From: Gemmatales bacterium
GTDB lineage: Bacteria; Planctomycetota; Planctomycetia; Gemmatales; Gemmataceae
Assembly: GCA_026004675.1 (NCBI GenBank)
Contig: BPJP01000001.1
Coordinates: 992,001-1,056,000, forward strand
DNA: 64,000 nt
Direction: 5' to 3'
Shown: piece after piece, positions 1-8,371 of the stretch
How the letters are laid out: each line of letters starts with the position of its first letter
Numbering within the stretch: the first letter of the stretch is position 1
Notes under the pieces: model-generated
Told to the model about the DNA's origin: nothing
Databases searched by the model: none
Seen by the model: the letters and a program-made list of their open reading frames with translations, nothing else
Translations under genes and position numbers: made by a program

Positions 1-1
1 C

Positions 2-301
2 GCGGTGTGCCTTGTCGCCGACGATTGGGCGCCGGGCGCCCACATGGAACGGATTCTGAAACGAATCGGGCAAAAAGGGGAAACGGGACAATTCAAGAAG
101 ATACTGGAGATCAACCCGGACCACGCGGTGACCGAGGCGCTGGTTGCACTTTTGCAGAAAAACCCGGACGATGCACGGTTGCCAGAGTACGGTCGGCTCC
201 TTTACGAGCAAGCGCTGATCGCGGAAGGGTCGCCGATTCCGGATGCAGCCGGTTTTGCCCAACGGCTGAATCGCATCCTTGCCAAGGATGCATCCAGTTG
301 A
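2..301 (+). CDS. htpG: Chaperone HtpG (Hsp90), C-terminal end only
   Basis: The reading frame is open from the left edge, so this is the 3' end of a gene that starts outside the window. The roughly 99 residues match the end of the HtpG C-terminal dimerisation domain: an HMERIL stretch, then LEINPDHAVTEAL, a GRLLYEQALIAEG helix and a final FAQRLNRIL helix. HtpG is a cytoplasmic ATP-dependent chaperone; the ATPase and middle domains lie upstream of the window. The next gene is on the opposite strand and converges on it 26 bases later. I saw no clear terminator between them. Confidence 0.85.
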   Translation, partial: AVCLVADDWAPGAHMERILKRIGQKGETGQFKKILEINPDHAVTEALVALLQKNPDDARLPEYGRLLYEQALIAEGSPIPDAAGFAQRLNRILAKDASS

Positions 302-327
302 TGCCAGGCGATGGGAAAAACGCAGTG

Positions 328-1179
328 TTAATTTTCGGCGGCCAAGGGTTTCATCGGTAATTTGACCGTAAAGGTCGAGCCTTTGCCGACGACGCTCTCT
401 ACGCGGATTCGTCCATGGTGTTGCTCGATGATCTGGCGGCAAACGCTTAGACCGAGTCCGTTGCCGCCGTGTCCGTGTTCATCCGGTTGCTTCGTCGAAA
501 AGAACGGCTCGAAGATGCGACGCATTTGTTTGGGGGGGATGCCCACGCCGGTGTCGCTGATACGAATTTCGGCCATACTGGTTTCGGAATTCTCTCGGAC
601 GTGTACGGATAATTCCCCCCCGTTGGGCATGGCTTGGCGGGCATTGATGATCAGATTGAGAAGGATTTGTTCGATCTGGTTGCGAACGACCAAGGCCTGT
701 GGCCGACTTTCGAATCTGGTCTGCACACGGATATGATGTTTGCTCAAGTCTTTTTCGGTCAACAACAAGGCGTCTTCGACGAGGGCCGCCAGGTCGACCC
801 ATTCGCGTTGCGACGACTGGTTCCGGGCATAGCCGAGCATACTGTTGATGATGTTCGCCGCTCGCTGGCCGGCGTGGAGGATTTTTTCGAACGCCTGGCT
901 GCGGACGCTATCGTCTTGGGAACGCAGTCCCATTTTGGCGTAGTTGATAATCGTGGTCAGGATGTTGTTGAACTCATGAGCAACGCTCGAAGCCAGCGCG
1001 CCGACGCTGCTAAGACGTTGGGCATGAAGTAATTGCTGCTTGAGTTGGTCCGTTTCCGAAAGCGGCACAAAGACTTCCTCGCTCGTCATCTTTCGCCGTC
1101 CTTTTTGCTTGCGGGAATGCACGCCCAATCGCTGCACCAATCGATCAGGGTCAAACTCAATATCGGTCATATCGGCCAC
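328..1179 (-). CDS. Soluble NtrB-type sensor histidine kinase
   Basis: This 283-residue protein has no membrane segment and no recognisable sensor domain. After about 45 residues comes a DHp dimerisation helix with the H-box SVAHEFNNI (phospho-acceptor His68), then an HATPase_c domain with the N-box near Asn175 (NLIINARQAM), the G1 box DTGVGIP near residue 209 and the G2 box GNGLGLSV near 239. It should autophosphorylate His68 from ATP and pass the phosphate to a response regulator. None is encoded beside it, so the partner is unknown. An internal Met31 is an alternative start. The class is certain; the signal is not visible. Confidence 0.88.
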   Translation of the reverse strand: MADMTDIEFDPDRLVQRLGVHSRKQKGRRKMTSEEVFVPLSETDQLKQQLLHAQRLSSVGALASSVAHEFNNILTTIINYAKMGLRSQDDSVRSQAFEKILHAGQRAANIINSMLGYARNQSSQREWVDLAALVEDALLLTEKDLSKHHIRVQTRFESRPQALVVRNQIEQILLNLIINARQAMPNGGELSVHVRENSETSMAEIRISDTGVGIPPKQMRRIFEPFFSTKQPDEHGHGGNGLGLSVCRQIIEQHHGRIRVESVVGKGSTFTVKLPMKPLAAEN

Positions 1180-1362
1180 GCCTCTTCATCGGAAGTCTTT
1201 ATCAATTAACCGATTAAGACTTGAAAATAGACAAAAACACGGCGGCGCAGGGGCAAAGGAAAACAAGGGACTGTGCGAGTTCGCCAGGCGGTGAGGCAAC
1301 TTATCTGCAGCAATACCGACTGCATGCGACAGCACGATGAGCAATATCCACCGGGAAACTTT

Positions 1363-1392
1363 TTCAACACGATAACCCTGGCGCGTTATAAT
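1363..1392 (+). promoter_or_regulatory. Candidate sigma70-type promoter for the ACT-domain gene
   Basis: A perfect TATAAT lies at 1387-1392, 22 bases before the chosen ATG, with a weaker TTCAAC at 1363-1368 as possible -35 element, spacer 18. The -35 match is only partial. Confidence 0.4.
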
Positions 1393-1414
1393 GGCCAGCC
1401 AAGGAGGATGCACC

Positions 1415-1843
1415 ATGCTATTCGATCTCCGCAGGGTTCAAGTCTGGCGAACGGAAATCCCCGATCGGCCTGGAGCTGCAGCCAGTAAACTCGAGCTTTT
1501 AGCACGCGTCGGTGCCAACCTGCAATTCGTCTTCACGCGCCCCGATGCTGCCAATCCCGACACCAGCCTGCTCTTTCTCGCGCCCATCGAAGGCGAAGAG
1601 CAAATCGCTGCTGCCAAATCGGTCGGCTTCGAGCCGGCCCGAGCCGTCACCATGTTGCGCATCGAAGGCAAGAATTGTCCTGGCATCGGCTATGAAGTCA
1701 TGAGCAAGCTGGCAGTCGGAGGCATCAACCTCAAAGGCCTGTCCCTTTCCTCCATCGGCGACCGGTTCGTCGCGTATCTGGCCTTCGATAACCCTGATGC
1801 CGCTACCCTGGCAGTGCAGATTCTCGCGACCATGATTAGCTGA
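1415..1843 (+). CDS. ACT-domain protein
   Basis: A 142-residue cytoplasmic protein that looks like two ACT-like beta-alpha-beta units. It opens with a strand and the ACT signature EIPDRPGAAASKLELLA, and the second half has NCPGIGYEVMSKLAVGGINL. Stand-alone ACT proteins usually bind amino acids or similar small effectors; no enzymatic domain is present and the ligand cannot be read from the sequence. The start at 1415 is preferred over an in-frame ATG at 1391 because AAGGAGG at 1401-1407 lies seven bases before it. The frame converges with the menC-like gene 34 bases downstream. Confidence 0.75.
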   Translation: MLFDLRRVQVWRTEIPDRPGAAASKLELLARVGANLQFVFTRPDAANPDTSLLFLAPIEGEEQIAAAKSVGFEPARAVTMLRIEGKNCPGIGYEVMSKLAVGGINLKGLSLSSIGDRFVAYLAFDNPDAATLAVQILATMIS

Positions 1844-1877
1844 ATACGTCATTGAAGCCTGTGCGACCGAGAACCAT

Positions 1878-2993
1878 TCACCGTGCCGCCTCGATCACAG
1901 CGTGCTGCCTGGTCATGCGTGCCAGGCGATCAGGATTGGGGGAGGTGCCGATGCCCGGCTGGTCCAACGCCTGCACCGTGGCGGCGCCAGTCAAGACAAT
2001 TTCCGGTTCGGACAAGTCTTCGGCGTAAAAACGGCGTGAAGGAAAGATGTCGGCAGGATAGGTGAAATTCGGCAGACATGCCAATGCGACGCAATGCGCC
2101 ACGCCGACGGCCGACTCGAGCATGCCACCTACCCAGCAAGGGACACCGTGTTCCCGGCAACGATCGTGAATCGCTCGGGCCACCGTCAAGCCGCCGACAC
2201 GACCAGGCTTGACATTGACATAGCGGCAAGCTCCCAAAGCCAATGCCTTGCGGGTCTTGTCCAACGACGTAATGCTTTCGTCCAAACAAATGGCTGTGGT
2301 CACCTGGCGTTGCAATTCCGCGTGGTCAAGAAGATCATCGTGCCCGAGCGGCTGCTCGAACATGGCCAGACCGAATTCGTCCAGTTGTCGAAACATCGCG
2401 GCATCCTCGAGCCGATAACCGCTGTTGCAATCAATGTGAAAAACGGTTTGGGGAAATGCTTGTCGCACGGCCCGGATCATGGGAAGGTCCCAACCGGGAC
2501 GGAATTTCAGTTTGATTCGCGGAAAACCCGCTTGCACTGCTTCGCCGATACTGGCCAACAATTGATCGACTGAGTCCATTACGCCGAAATCGGCGCCCAC
2601 GACGACTTTCGATGTGGATGCTCCAAGCATCTGGTAAAGCGGTTTGTTCTCCAAACGAGCGGCCAGATCCCACCAGGCCAGATCGAGGCCAGCCTTGGCG
2701 AACGGGTTGCCTTTGAAGATGGCGAGACGTTCCTGAAGTTGCTTGCCGGTTTGGATGTCTTCGCCTATCAGCCTCGGCGCCAAGAAATCGCGCAGCACTT
2801 GAAAGACGCCGCCGGCCCATTCGGGGCTGTAGCAAGGCGCTGCCAGCGGACTGGTTTCTCCCCAACCCGACACCCCAGAGCTGGACATCTCGACGAGAAC
2901 CGATTCGACAACCGCATCTTCGCCATAGGCGGTTCGCCACGGATAGAGCAACGGCATGGCGACATGATACAGTTGGATTCGTTCGATCCGCAT
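1878..2993 (-). CDS. menC: o-Succinylbenzoate synthase / N-acylamino acid racemase family (enolase superfamily)
   Basis: At 371 residues this is a full-length enolase-superfamily protein with an N-terminal capping domain and a TIM barrel. Catalytic features are in place: the KLK pair (Lys161, Lys163), metal ligands Asp188 (HIDCN), Glu213 (MFEQP) and Asp238 (CLDES), and the second base Lys262 (NVKPGRVGG). This pattern is the MenC/NSAR subgroup, which makes o-succinylbenzoate for menaquinone and often also racemises N-succinyl amino acids. No other men gene lies nearby, so the physiological reaction is uncertain. The upstream gene on the same strand is 15 bases away on the other side, too unrelated to call an operon. 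Confidence 0.82.
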   Translation of the reverse strand: MRIERIQLYHVAMPLLYPWRTAYGEDAVVESVLVEMSSSGVSGWGETSPLAAPCYSPEWAGGVFQVLRDFLAPRLIGEDIQTGKQLQERLAIFKGNPFAKAGLDLAWWDLAARLENKPLYQMLGASTSKVVVGADFGVMDSVDQLLASIGEAVQAGFPRIKLKFRPGWDLPMIRAVRQAFPQTVFHIDCNSGYRLEDAAMFRQLDEFGLAMFEQPLGHDDLLDHAELQRQVTTAICLDESITSLDKTRKALALGACRYVNVKPGRVGGLTVARAIHDRCREHGVPCWVGGMLESAVGVAHCVALACLPNFTYPADIFPSRRFYAEDLSEPEIVLTGAATVQALDQPGIGTSPNPDRLARMTRQHAVIEAAR

Positions 2994-3008
2994 GTTGGCC
3001 TCGCGTTT

Positions 3009-4307
3009 TCAGCGAATCACCTTTCGGCTAAAGGCGATGATAAACAGGCCCCACAAGAGGGTGCCAAGCAACGACTCGATTATCAAAGGCACGTTCATCC
3101 AGCCGCGCGCCAGGTCACGTATCCCGCCAACGCCCGCGGTAAAGATGGAAACACTGGTCATCATAGCGACCAACACGCGATTGCCCCAACTGGTGATCGG
3201 CTGATCGGGGAACGGCAAGCGCTGGCTGTCGAAATAAAAGGTGTTGATACCGAAACTGTAGATCACACCGAACAGAACCATGATGATTACTGCCGTCCGA
3301 ATGGCGCGGTACGGATCGGTGCAGTAGCCGCAGCCGTGATCGAGCAACAACCAGTTGGCGAATTGGGTAACTTTCGTCCACGGTCTGGCCCAGGAACGGT
3401 TGAAGCTCCGACGTTCGTTGACCTTGAAACGGTAGAAGGCCCAATCTTCTTGTTCGTAACGGTGCAGGGCTTCGAAGGCGCGTTTCAAAAAGGCATATTC
3501 ATGCCGAGCCTGTTCGTAATTGCCGTTTTCTTCACTGAACAAGCGCCCTTCGAGCTGGCAGGTGCGCACGAGGATTCGCTCACCTAGTGTGTTGTTAAAG
3601 GCGAACCGTTGCTTCTCCCCCTGCTCGATTCCTTCCAGGTAGACGTAGTCGTGCAGTTTGGCTTTGGAGAAATCGACCAGGCCTTCGAATCGGCTGCCGG
3701 TGGCCTCTAGTTTCTTGTCGACGGTAGCACCCCGGAGCAAAACGTCCCGTTCGAATCGGCAATCCTTGAAAACAATGCCTTCCTTCGCATGCAGGCTGCG
3801 CAAGTCGACTTCCTCATGGAAGGTGCAGTCGCCGAAATTGACCCAGTCCTCAAAGTGAGCCTGCCAGAAACGCACCGTTTCAAATTCGCAATGCACTAGC
3901 CGTAAGTGGCCTTCGCAGTGCACGTTGTCGCAGCGCAAGCTCCCCTTGAAACGCACCCCGTTGAAGCCGGCAGCCATGAGGGTCGAGCCTTTCAAATTGA
4001 GGGCGGCTTCAAATACCGTCTTCCCCACGAAGCGGGGACGGATCAATGTGCAACCAAAAAAGGAAACCCTGTCGTGAAATACCGCATGGTCGAAACGGGG
4101 ATGCACGAGGGTTACGTGACGCAACTCGATCGGTGCCGTAAACTCGCCCTGAAACTCCAAGCGATGAATGATCGCATCCTCGATCGGCTTTCCCTGACGG
4201 ATCAACTCCAGTGCTTCCGCGGCAGGGATTTCTTGCTTCAATTTCTGGTCTTTTTCCGCCGCGAGCGCTTCGGGTTCCTGCTCGAGATGATTTTGTTGTG
4301 TGCTCAC
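3009..4307 (-). CDS. Pentapeptide-repeat-like protein with C-terminal two-helix channel-like domain
   Basis: The 432-residue protein starts with a charged coil (1-45). Residues about 55-255 form degenerate pentapeptide-like repeats in which F, L or V recurs every fifth residue (for example FKDCRFERDV), giving a right-handed beta-helix. A helical linker follows. The C-terminus has a membrane helix near 336-354, a re-entrant-like segment at 379-395 and a second helix near 406-426, the layout of a 2TM potassium channel. The filter position reads TAGVGG, not TVGYG, so potassium selectivity is doubtful. Function is unknown. Confidence 0.65.
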   Translation of the reverse strand: MSTQQNHLEQEPEALAAEKDQKLKQEIPAAEALELIRQGKPIEDAIIHRLEFQGEFTAPIELRHVTLVHPRFDHAVFHDRVSFFGCTLIRPRFVGKTVFEAALNLKGSTLMAAGFNGVRFKGSLRCDNVHCEGHLRLVHCEFETVRFWQAHFEDWVNFGDCTFHEEVDLRSLHAKEGIVFKDCRFERDVLLRGATVDKKLEATGSRFEGLVDFSKAKLHDYVYLEGIEQGEKQRFAFNNTLGERILVRTCQLEGRLFSEENGNYEQARHEYAFLKRAFEALHRYEQEDWAFYRFKVNERRSFNRSWARPWTKVTQFANWLLLDHGCGYCTDPYRAIRTAVIIMVLFGVIYSFGINTFYFDSQRLPFPDQPITSWGNRVLVAMMTSVSIFTAGVGGIRDLARGWMNVPLIIESLLGTLLWGLFIIAFSRKVIR

Positions 4308-4401
4308 GATTGTCTCCTCAGGTGTTCGCTTGTGTTCTTCTTGCTCTTTCAGTCAAGACGCCGTATCGCCGTCTTGGTTCGCATAGGCTGGTTTTCGCGT
4401 G

Positions 4402-5397
4402 TCACCATTCGGCGCGAACTTTCGGAAAAACCGTACGCGCTTCCTCGATGAGCATGTCGTATTTGCCGGCGTAGCGAGGTGCGAAGTGCATGAGGATCAA
4501 TTCTTCCACCTTGGCTTCGCGTGCCAGCTCGGCGGCGGCAGTTGCCGTCATGTGCCGGTATTTTTCCGCCTGTCGCTCTTGCCCTTTCGCATAAAAGGAG
4601 TCGCAATAAAGTCGATGTGCCCGGTGAGCCAGTTTGGTCAGCCCAGGGCGCGACTGCTCGGACCAGGCCGTGTCCGTGACAAAAGCGATTCGGCCGCCCG
4701 GTGTGGTCGTGAAATATTGCTCTGCCAACGCGCCGAGCGTGTAGGTGCCGCCGGCAATCTCGATCGTACTTTTGAGCGACTCGCCGGCGCGCAGCCGATC
4801 CAATACCGCACCGATCCAGCGACCGGCTTTCAGCACTCCCTCCTGCAACTTGGCCGGATCCGGATGATAGCCTCTTTTTTCCACCAGCGCATAAGCCAAA
4901 CACGGGACCGTATGATCGACCGGCACCGTTTCGACACGGAGTTCCTTGTTTTCATAAAGAACAGGACCTTTCCATCGGCGTTCTTGGACGGCAGGCGGCG
5001 GGCAAGGGTTTCGGCAATGAAGTTCCGCCCAGCGCAACTTGCCTGGCCAGACGTCGTGGACCTTGACCCGACATTGTTGAAACGAGAAGTCGGGATAGTC
5101 ATAACCCTTCAACCGGCTATAGACCTTTTCGATCGTATCCGGTGGGCCATAGAGATGAAGCGTTTTCTTCTCGCCGAGATTGGCGCGGATGATCCGATCG
5201 AGGCCGACAAAATGGTCGACGTGGTGATGAGTGACGAAGATCGCTTCCAAGTCGCTTAGCCGTTTGGTGTCAAGTCGACAATTGTCGCCCGCATCGAAAA
5301 GCAGAGCGTTATGTTTTCCCGGATAGTCGATGAAAAGCACCGGGTCGCCGGCGGAACCATTGACGAGAAAGATTTCGGAAATGGCACGTGCTGGCAT
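4402..5397 (-). CDS. Metallo-beta-lactamase-fold hydrolase, RNase Z-like
   Basis: A 331-residue protein whose N-terminal half is a metallo-beta-lactamase domain: the zinc motif THHHVDH spans His57-Asp61-His62, a VDHTVP histidine lies in the middle and DTAWSEQ plus LMHFAPRY supply later ligands. The layout is that of RNase Z/ElaC or related beta-CASP-free hydrolases, but the tRNA-binding exosite is not obvious, so the substrate is open. The start at 5397 is chosen because the frame upstream overlaps the transporter gene; it lies only eight bases after that gene's stop, so the two are probably co-transcribed. Confidence 0.75.
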   Translation of the reverse strand: MPARAISEIFLVNGSAGDPVLFIDYPGKHNALLFDAGDNCRLDTKRLSDLEAIFVTHHHVDHFVGLDRIIRANLGEKKTLHLYGPPDTIEKVYSRLKGYDYPDFSFQQCRVKVHDVWPGKLRWAELHCRNPCPPPAVQERRWKGPVLYENKELRVETVPVDHTVPCLAYALVEKRGYHPDPAKLQEGVLKAGRWIGAVLDRLRAGESLKSTIEIAGGTYTLGALAEQYFTTTPGGRIAFVTDTAWSEQSRPGLTKLAHRAHRLYCDSFYAKGQERQAEKYRHMTATAAAELAREAKVEELILMHFAPRYAGKYDMLIEEARTVFPKVRAEW

Positions 5398-5405
5398 ACG
5401 AGTCC

Positions 5406-7382
5406 TCAGCTGCTCGATTCGGGTGCCGGTTGAACGGCGAATTCGCGATCGTCGGGAGGCAAACGGCCAAAGCCGAGCCCGACCCAGACAGGGATCAAAA
5501 GGATTCCCACAGCCAGCAGGCCGGCAAGCCAAGGCAACCGCCACGGGAACCAGGTCGGCGGAGGGCTGCCGCACAACCACGACCCTGCACCGACAAGTAG
5601 ACAGAAAATCGATAGTGCCGCAAGAACGACGGCAAAGGCGGCGCGAACAAGTCGGCGGGCGCCTTCGGAGGGATCGTCGCCTTCGGCGGCAGCAATCGGT
5701 CCCCAAAATCCCATCGGCCGGGCCCGTCGGTAAAAGCACCGAAGGTGTTCTTCGCTTTCCGGACCTTTCCAGAGCGAGACCGAGATGCCGGCGGCCGTTG
5801 CCAACCCCGCCATCAGCAAAAGCCGATATGCCGTCGCTTGCAGATCACTGACGCCGAGCTTCTCGTCGGTCACAAACAGAAGCAGGATCGGCGTCAGGAG
5901 AATGGACGCGACGATACAAGCGATTTCACCCCAGGCATTGATTCGCCACCAAAGCCAGCGAAGCACCAGCAGCACGCCGATACCGCTGCCCAGCAACAGG
6001 CTTCGTTCCCAGGCGGTGCGGATCGAGCTCATCTGGCTCATGACAACGAGGGCGATCAACAGGATCAGGACGTTGGCACTTCGTGCGACCCATACGAGCG
6101 TGCGCGGATTGGGTTCGCGTTTCAGCCAGGACTCGCAGATAAATCGTTTGTAAATATCATTGGTCCAGTATGAAGATCCCCAGTTGAGATGCGTGTCCAC
6201 AGTGGACGCGAGGGCCGCGAGCATTCCAGTCAGCATGAGCCCCTTCAGACCGGGAGGCAACAGTTCAGCCACCCCGGTCACGAACGTCGCCTCTTGCTGC
6301 TTCTTGATGGTCTCCAGGTCGAGCGTCAAGTCCGGGGGAAACAATACCAGCAACCCCAGAGCAATCGGCAGCCAGAACAGGCTGCGAAAGAATATCTGCA
6401 CAACGGTAAAGACGACGGCAGCATAACGCGCGTCCGCTTCCGACCGGCACGCCATCGAGCGCTGAGCCAGATAGCCGGTGCCATCGGCATTGATCTGCAA
6501 AATCCACTGCAAACCAAAGACAACCAAGACCACGAGGCCGGCGTCTTTGGCTTGCGAAGGAGTGAACGCGAGGATTTGGTTGGGGGTTATGCCACCAGGG
6601 CCACCGTCGGCAAAACGCATCCGCAGTGTCTCGATCAGTTCACCCATTCCTCCGACCTTGTGGATGATGTAACCGGCATAGACCGCCGTTGCCGCCATCG
6701 CCAGGAACAGCTGCATCACGTCGGTCGCGACAACGCTGCGCAATCCTCCCGTAGTCGAATAAAACAAAGTCACCAGGACAATGCCGCCTATCGATATCAA
6801 ATTGTTGGTCGACTTGATCCAGACATCTGGATGGTCGTCGCTCAAGGTGGTGATGGGCACGTGCAAGAATTCGACGAAGTTGAGCAGAGGTTGGAACACC
6901 CCAGCAGGAAGCCATTCATTCCAGAGGAGGAAAGGTTCCGCAATGCGCGTGGCAGCGAGCAAGACCATCGCCAAAACAGTGCAATTAAAGATCGTGCCGA
7001 AATAGACGGCCTTGGCGCCGCGGAGGACGGCGGCCGGGCGAGCGCCATAACGGAGTTCGGTCAGCTCGGCATCCGTAAGGACACCGGCCCGACGCCAACT
7101 GGCCGCCAGAATGAACCCCATGGTCAGGAATGCCAGTGCGTAAATCCACAGTCGCCACAGAGCGAAGATGCCAGCTGTGGCAATCAAACCGGTTACAAGG
7201 AGAGGAGTATCGGCGGCAAACTGCGTCGCCGCCATGCTCAGACCGGCCTGCCACCCTTTCAAAGTCCGGCCTGCGAGAAAATACTCTTCGAGGTTTTGCG
7301 ACGCGACACCGCTCGAGCGGATTCCCGACGACACCGCATAAATGATAAACGCCGCGATGATGCTGATATCAATCCAGTGCAT
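5406..7382 (-). CDS. Sodium:solute symporter (SSS family) permease
   Basis: About 658 residues with at least a dozen hydrophobic helices. The early sequence EEYFLAGRTLKGWQAGLSM and AATQFAADTPLLVTG are typical of the first helices of sodium:solute symporters, with later SVVATDVMQLF and GMLAALASTVDTHLNWGSSY corresponding to conserved parts of the LeuT-like core. It should import a solute with sodium across the inner membrane; the substrate cannot be predicted. Met at 7382 is preferred because it starts directly at the first helix; an upstream Met at 7427 is possible. It precedes the metallo-hydrolase gene by eight bases. Confidence 0.85.
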   Translation of the reverse strand: MHWIDISIIAAFIIYAVSSGIRSSGVASQNLEEYFLAGRTLKGWQAGLSMAATQFAADTPLLVTGLIATAGIFALWRLWIYALAFLTMGFILAASWRRAGVLTDAELTELRYGARPAAVLRGAKAVYFGTIFNCTVLAMVLLAATRIAEPFLLWNEWLPAGVFQPLLNFVEFLHVPITTLSDDHPDVWIKSTNNLISIGGIVLVTLFYSTTGGLRSVVATDVMQLFLAMAATAVYAGYIIHKVGGMGELIETLRMRFADGGPGGITPNQILAFTPSQAKDAGLVVLVVFGLQWILQINADGTGYLAQRSMACRSEADARYAAVVFTVVQIFFRSLFWLPIALGLLVLFPPDLTLDLETIKKQQEATFVTGVAELLPPGLKGLMLTGMLAALASTVDTHLNWGSSYWTNDIYKRFICESWLKREPNPRTLVWVARSANVLILLIALVVMSQMSSIRTAWERSLLLGSGIGVLLVLRWLWWRINAWGEIACIVASILLTPILLLFVTDEKLGVSDLQATAYRLLLMAGLATAAGISVSLWKGPESEEHLRCFYRRARPMGFWGPIAAAEGDDPSEGARRLVRAAFAVVLAALSIFCLLVGAGSWLCGSPPPTWFPWRLPWLAGLLAVGILLIPVWVGLGFGRLPPDDREFAVQPAPESSS

Positions 7383-7629
7383 GAATCTGGCCTGACGTAC
7401 TGGCAATGGCTTTACACGAGAAATCATCCCTTTCTCTGAATCTATTCGCAAGGACGAGATCGAGATTTTTGCAAACGATCCGGGTTGGTATTGTTGGCGG
7501 CCAACAAACTCGGTCGGAAGGCGAAACCGTCGTGCCTTTGGCCGGCGGCGTCGATCCCAAGGCAACAAGCAAAAACGCTGCCCTGTGCTATCGGACTTTT
7601 CTCCCGGTTTCTCCTGGAGCATTTCGCGG
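7383..7629. other. Gap between divergent genes, no gene seen
   Basis: The 316 bases from 7383 to 7698 separate the symporter gene (minus) and the acyl carrier gene (plus). Open frames here lack codon bias and recognisable motifs. Apart from the inverted repeat and promoter at 7630-7659 I see nothing. Confidence 0.5.
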
Positions 7630-7659
7630 TTGACGCCGACCGGCGTCTTTGGCTAAAGT
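7630..7659 (+). promoter_or_regulatory. Candidate promoter with -35 box inside an inverted repeat
   Basis: TTGACG at 7630-7635 is followed after 18 bases by TAAAGT at 7654-7659. The inverted repeat GACGCC-GACC-GGCGTC covers 7632-7647, so a DNA-binding protein or hairpin could act on the -35 region. An almost identical arrangement lies at 41407-41435. Confidence 0.45.
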
Positions 7660-7698
7660 TCGGGCGGTGGTGACTCCATTCTCTTTCATGGGCTCGTC

Positions 7699-7974
7699 AT
7701 GAAAGCTGATTTCAATTCCATATTGTCTACTTTAACTGGTTTTCTGCAGGAAGAGACCGATTTCGATGTGTCGACGATCGCTGCCGATTCTCCCTTACGC
7801 GAGGAAATCGGACTGGATTCGATCGATCTGGTGGGCATTCTCATGCGCATCGAGGGACATTATCGAATTCGTCTTGGGCACGAGGACATCGCGGACGTGG
7901 TCACGGTCGGCGATTTGATCCGAGTCATCCAGGCAAAGCTGGACGATAAAGGCGAGAGCAGCAAAGTAGCCTAG
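7699..7974 (+). CDS. Acyl carrier protein
   Basis: A 91-residue acidic protein of four-helix PP-binding type. The phosphopantetheine site is GLDSIDLVGI with Ser41 as attachment point. The DSID variant rather than DSLD and the isolated position, with no fatty-acid synthesis gene nearby, suggest a specialised carrier for a lipid or secondary pathway rather than the housekeeping AcpP. It is preceded by the candidate promoter at 7630-7659. Confidence 0.85.
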   Translation: MKADFNSILSTLTGFLQEETDFDVSTIAADSPLREEIGLDSIDLVGILMRIEGHYRIRLGHEDIADVVTVGDLIRVIQAKLDDKGESSKVA

Positions 7975-8029
7975 CTGGGCAAATTCCGCACATTCCTTCT
8001 TGACGGTTCGTGTGTTTGCGGATTCGCAC

Positions 8030-8350
8030 TCAGAGCCGTCGGCGGCGCGGCGCGTTGCGTTTGCGCCTGGTCGCAGGCTGCTTTCGCACCCAGCGCAAAA
8101 AGCCTTGCAACTCCGGAGCTTGTCGTAATTGCTCGATCGTAGCGAAGCGGCGAGCCAGTGTTTCGTTGGTGTACGTAGCGTGGATCATGCCGTGGCATTG
8201 GGAACAGACAAGAGCCACGTCGCCGCTGCTGCCACCTTTTTCGCGCGGCAGGCAATGATGCCCGGTCAGCATCTTGGCAGCGAACAACCGTCCGCACAGC
8301 CCACAGGGAGTCGCCGACTCGTCCATTGTCTTTGATGCCCGTAACCCCAT
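8030..8350 (-). CDS. HNH endonuclease-type protein
   Basis: A small 106-residue protein with a zinc-bound HNH (beta-beta-alpha metal) fold: CGLCG (Cys16, Cys19), the catalytic HH at 31-32 in TGHHCLPREKGG, then CSQCHGMIHATYTN with Cys49, Cys52 and His57. A basic tail (KRNAPRRRR) could bind DNA. Such stand-alone HNH proteins occur both in housekeeping and defence roles; no restriction or phage gene is nearby. The start at 8350 lacks a clear ribosome-binding site; Met at 8326 is the alternative. Confidence 0.7.
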   Translation of the reverse strand: MGLRASKTMDESATPCGLCGRLFAAKMLTGHHCLPREKGGSSGDVALVCSQCHGMIHATYTNETLARRFATIEQLRQAPELQGFLRWVRKQPATRRKRNAPRRRRL

Positions 8351-8371
8351 GCGGTTGACAGGAGAATCGCC

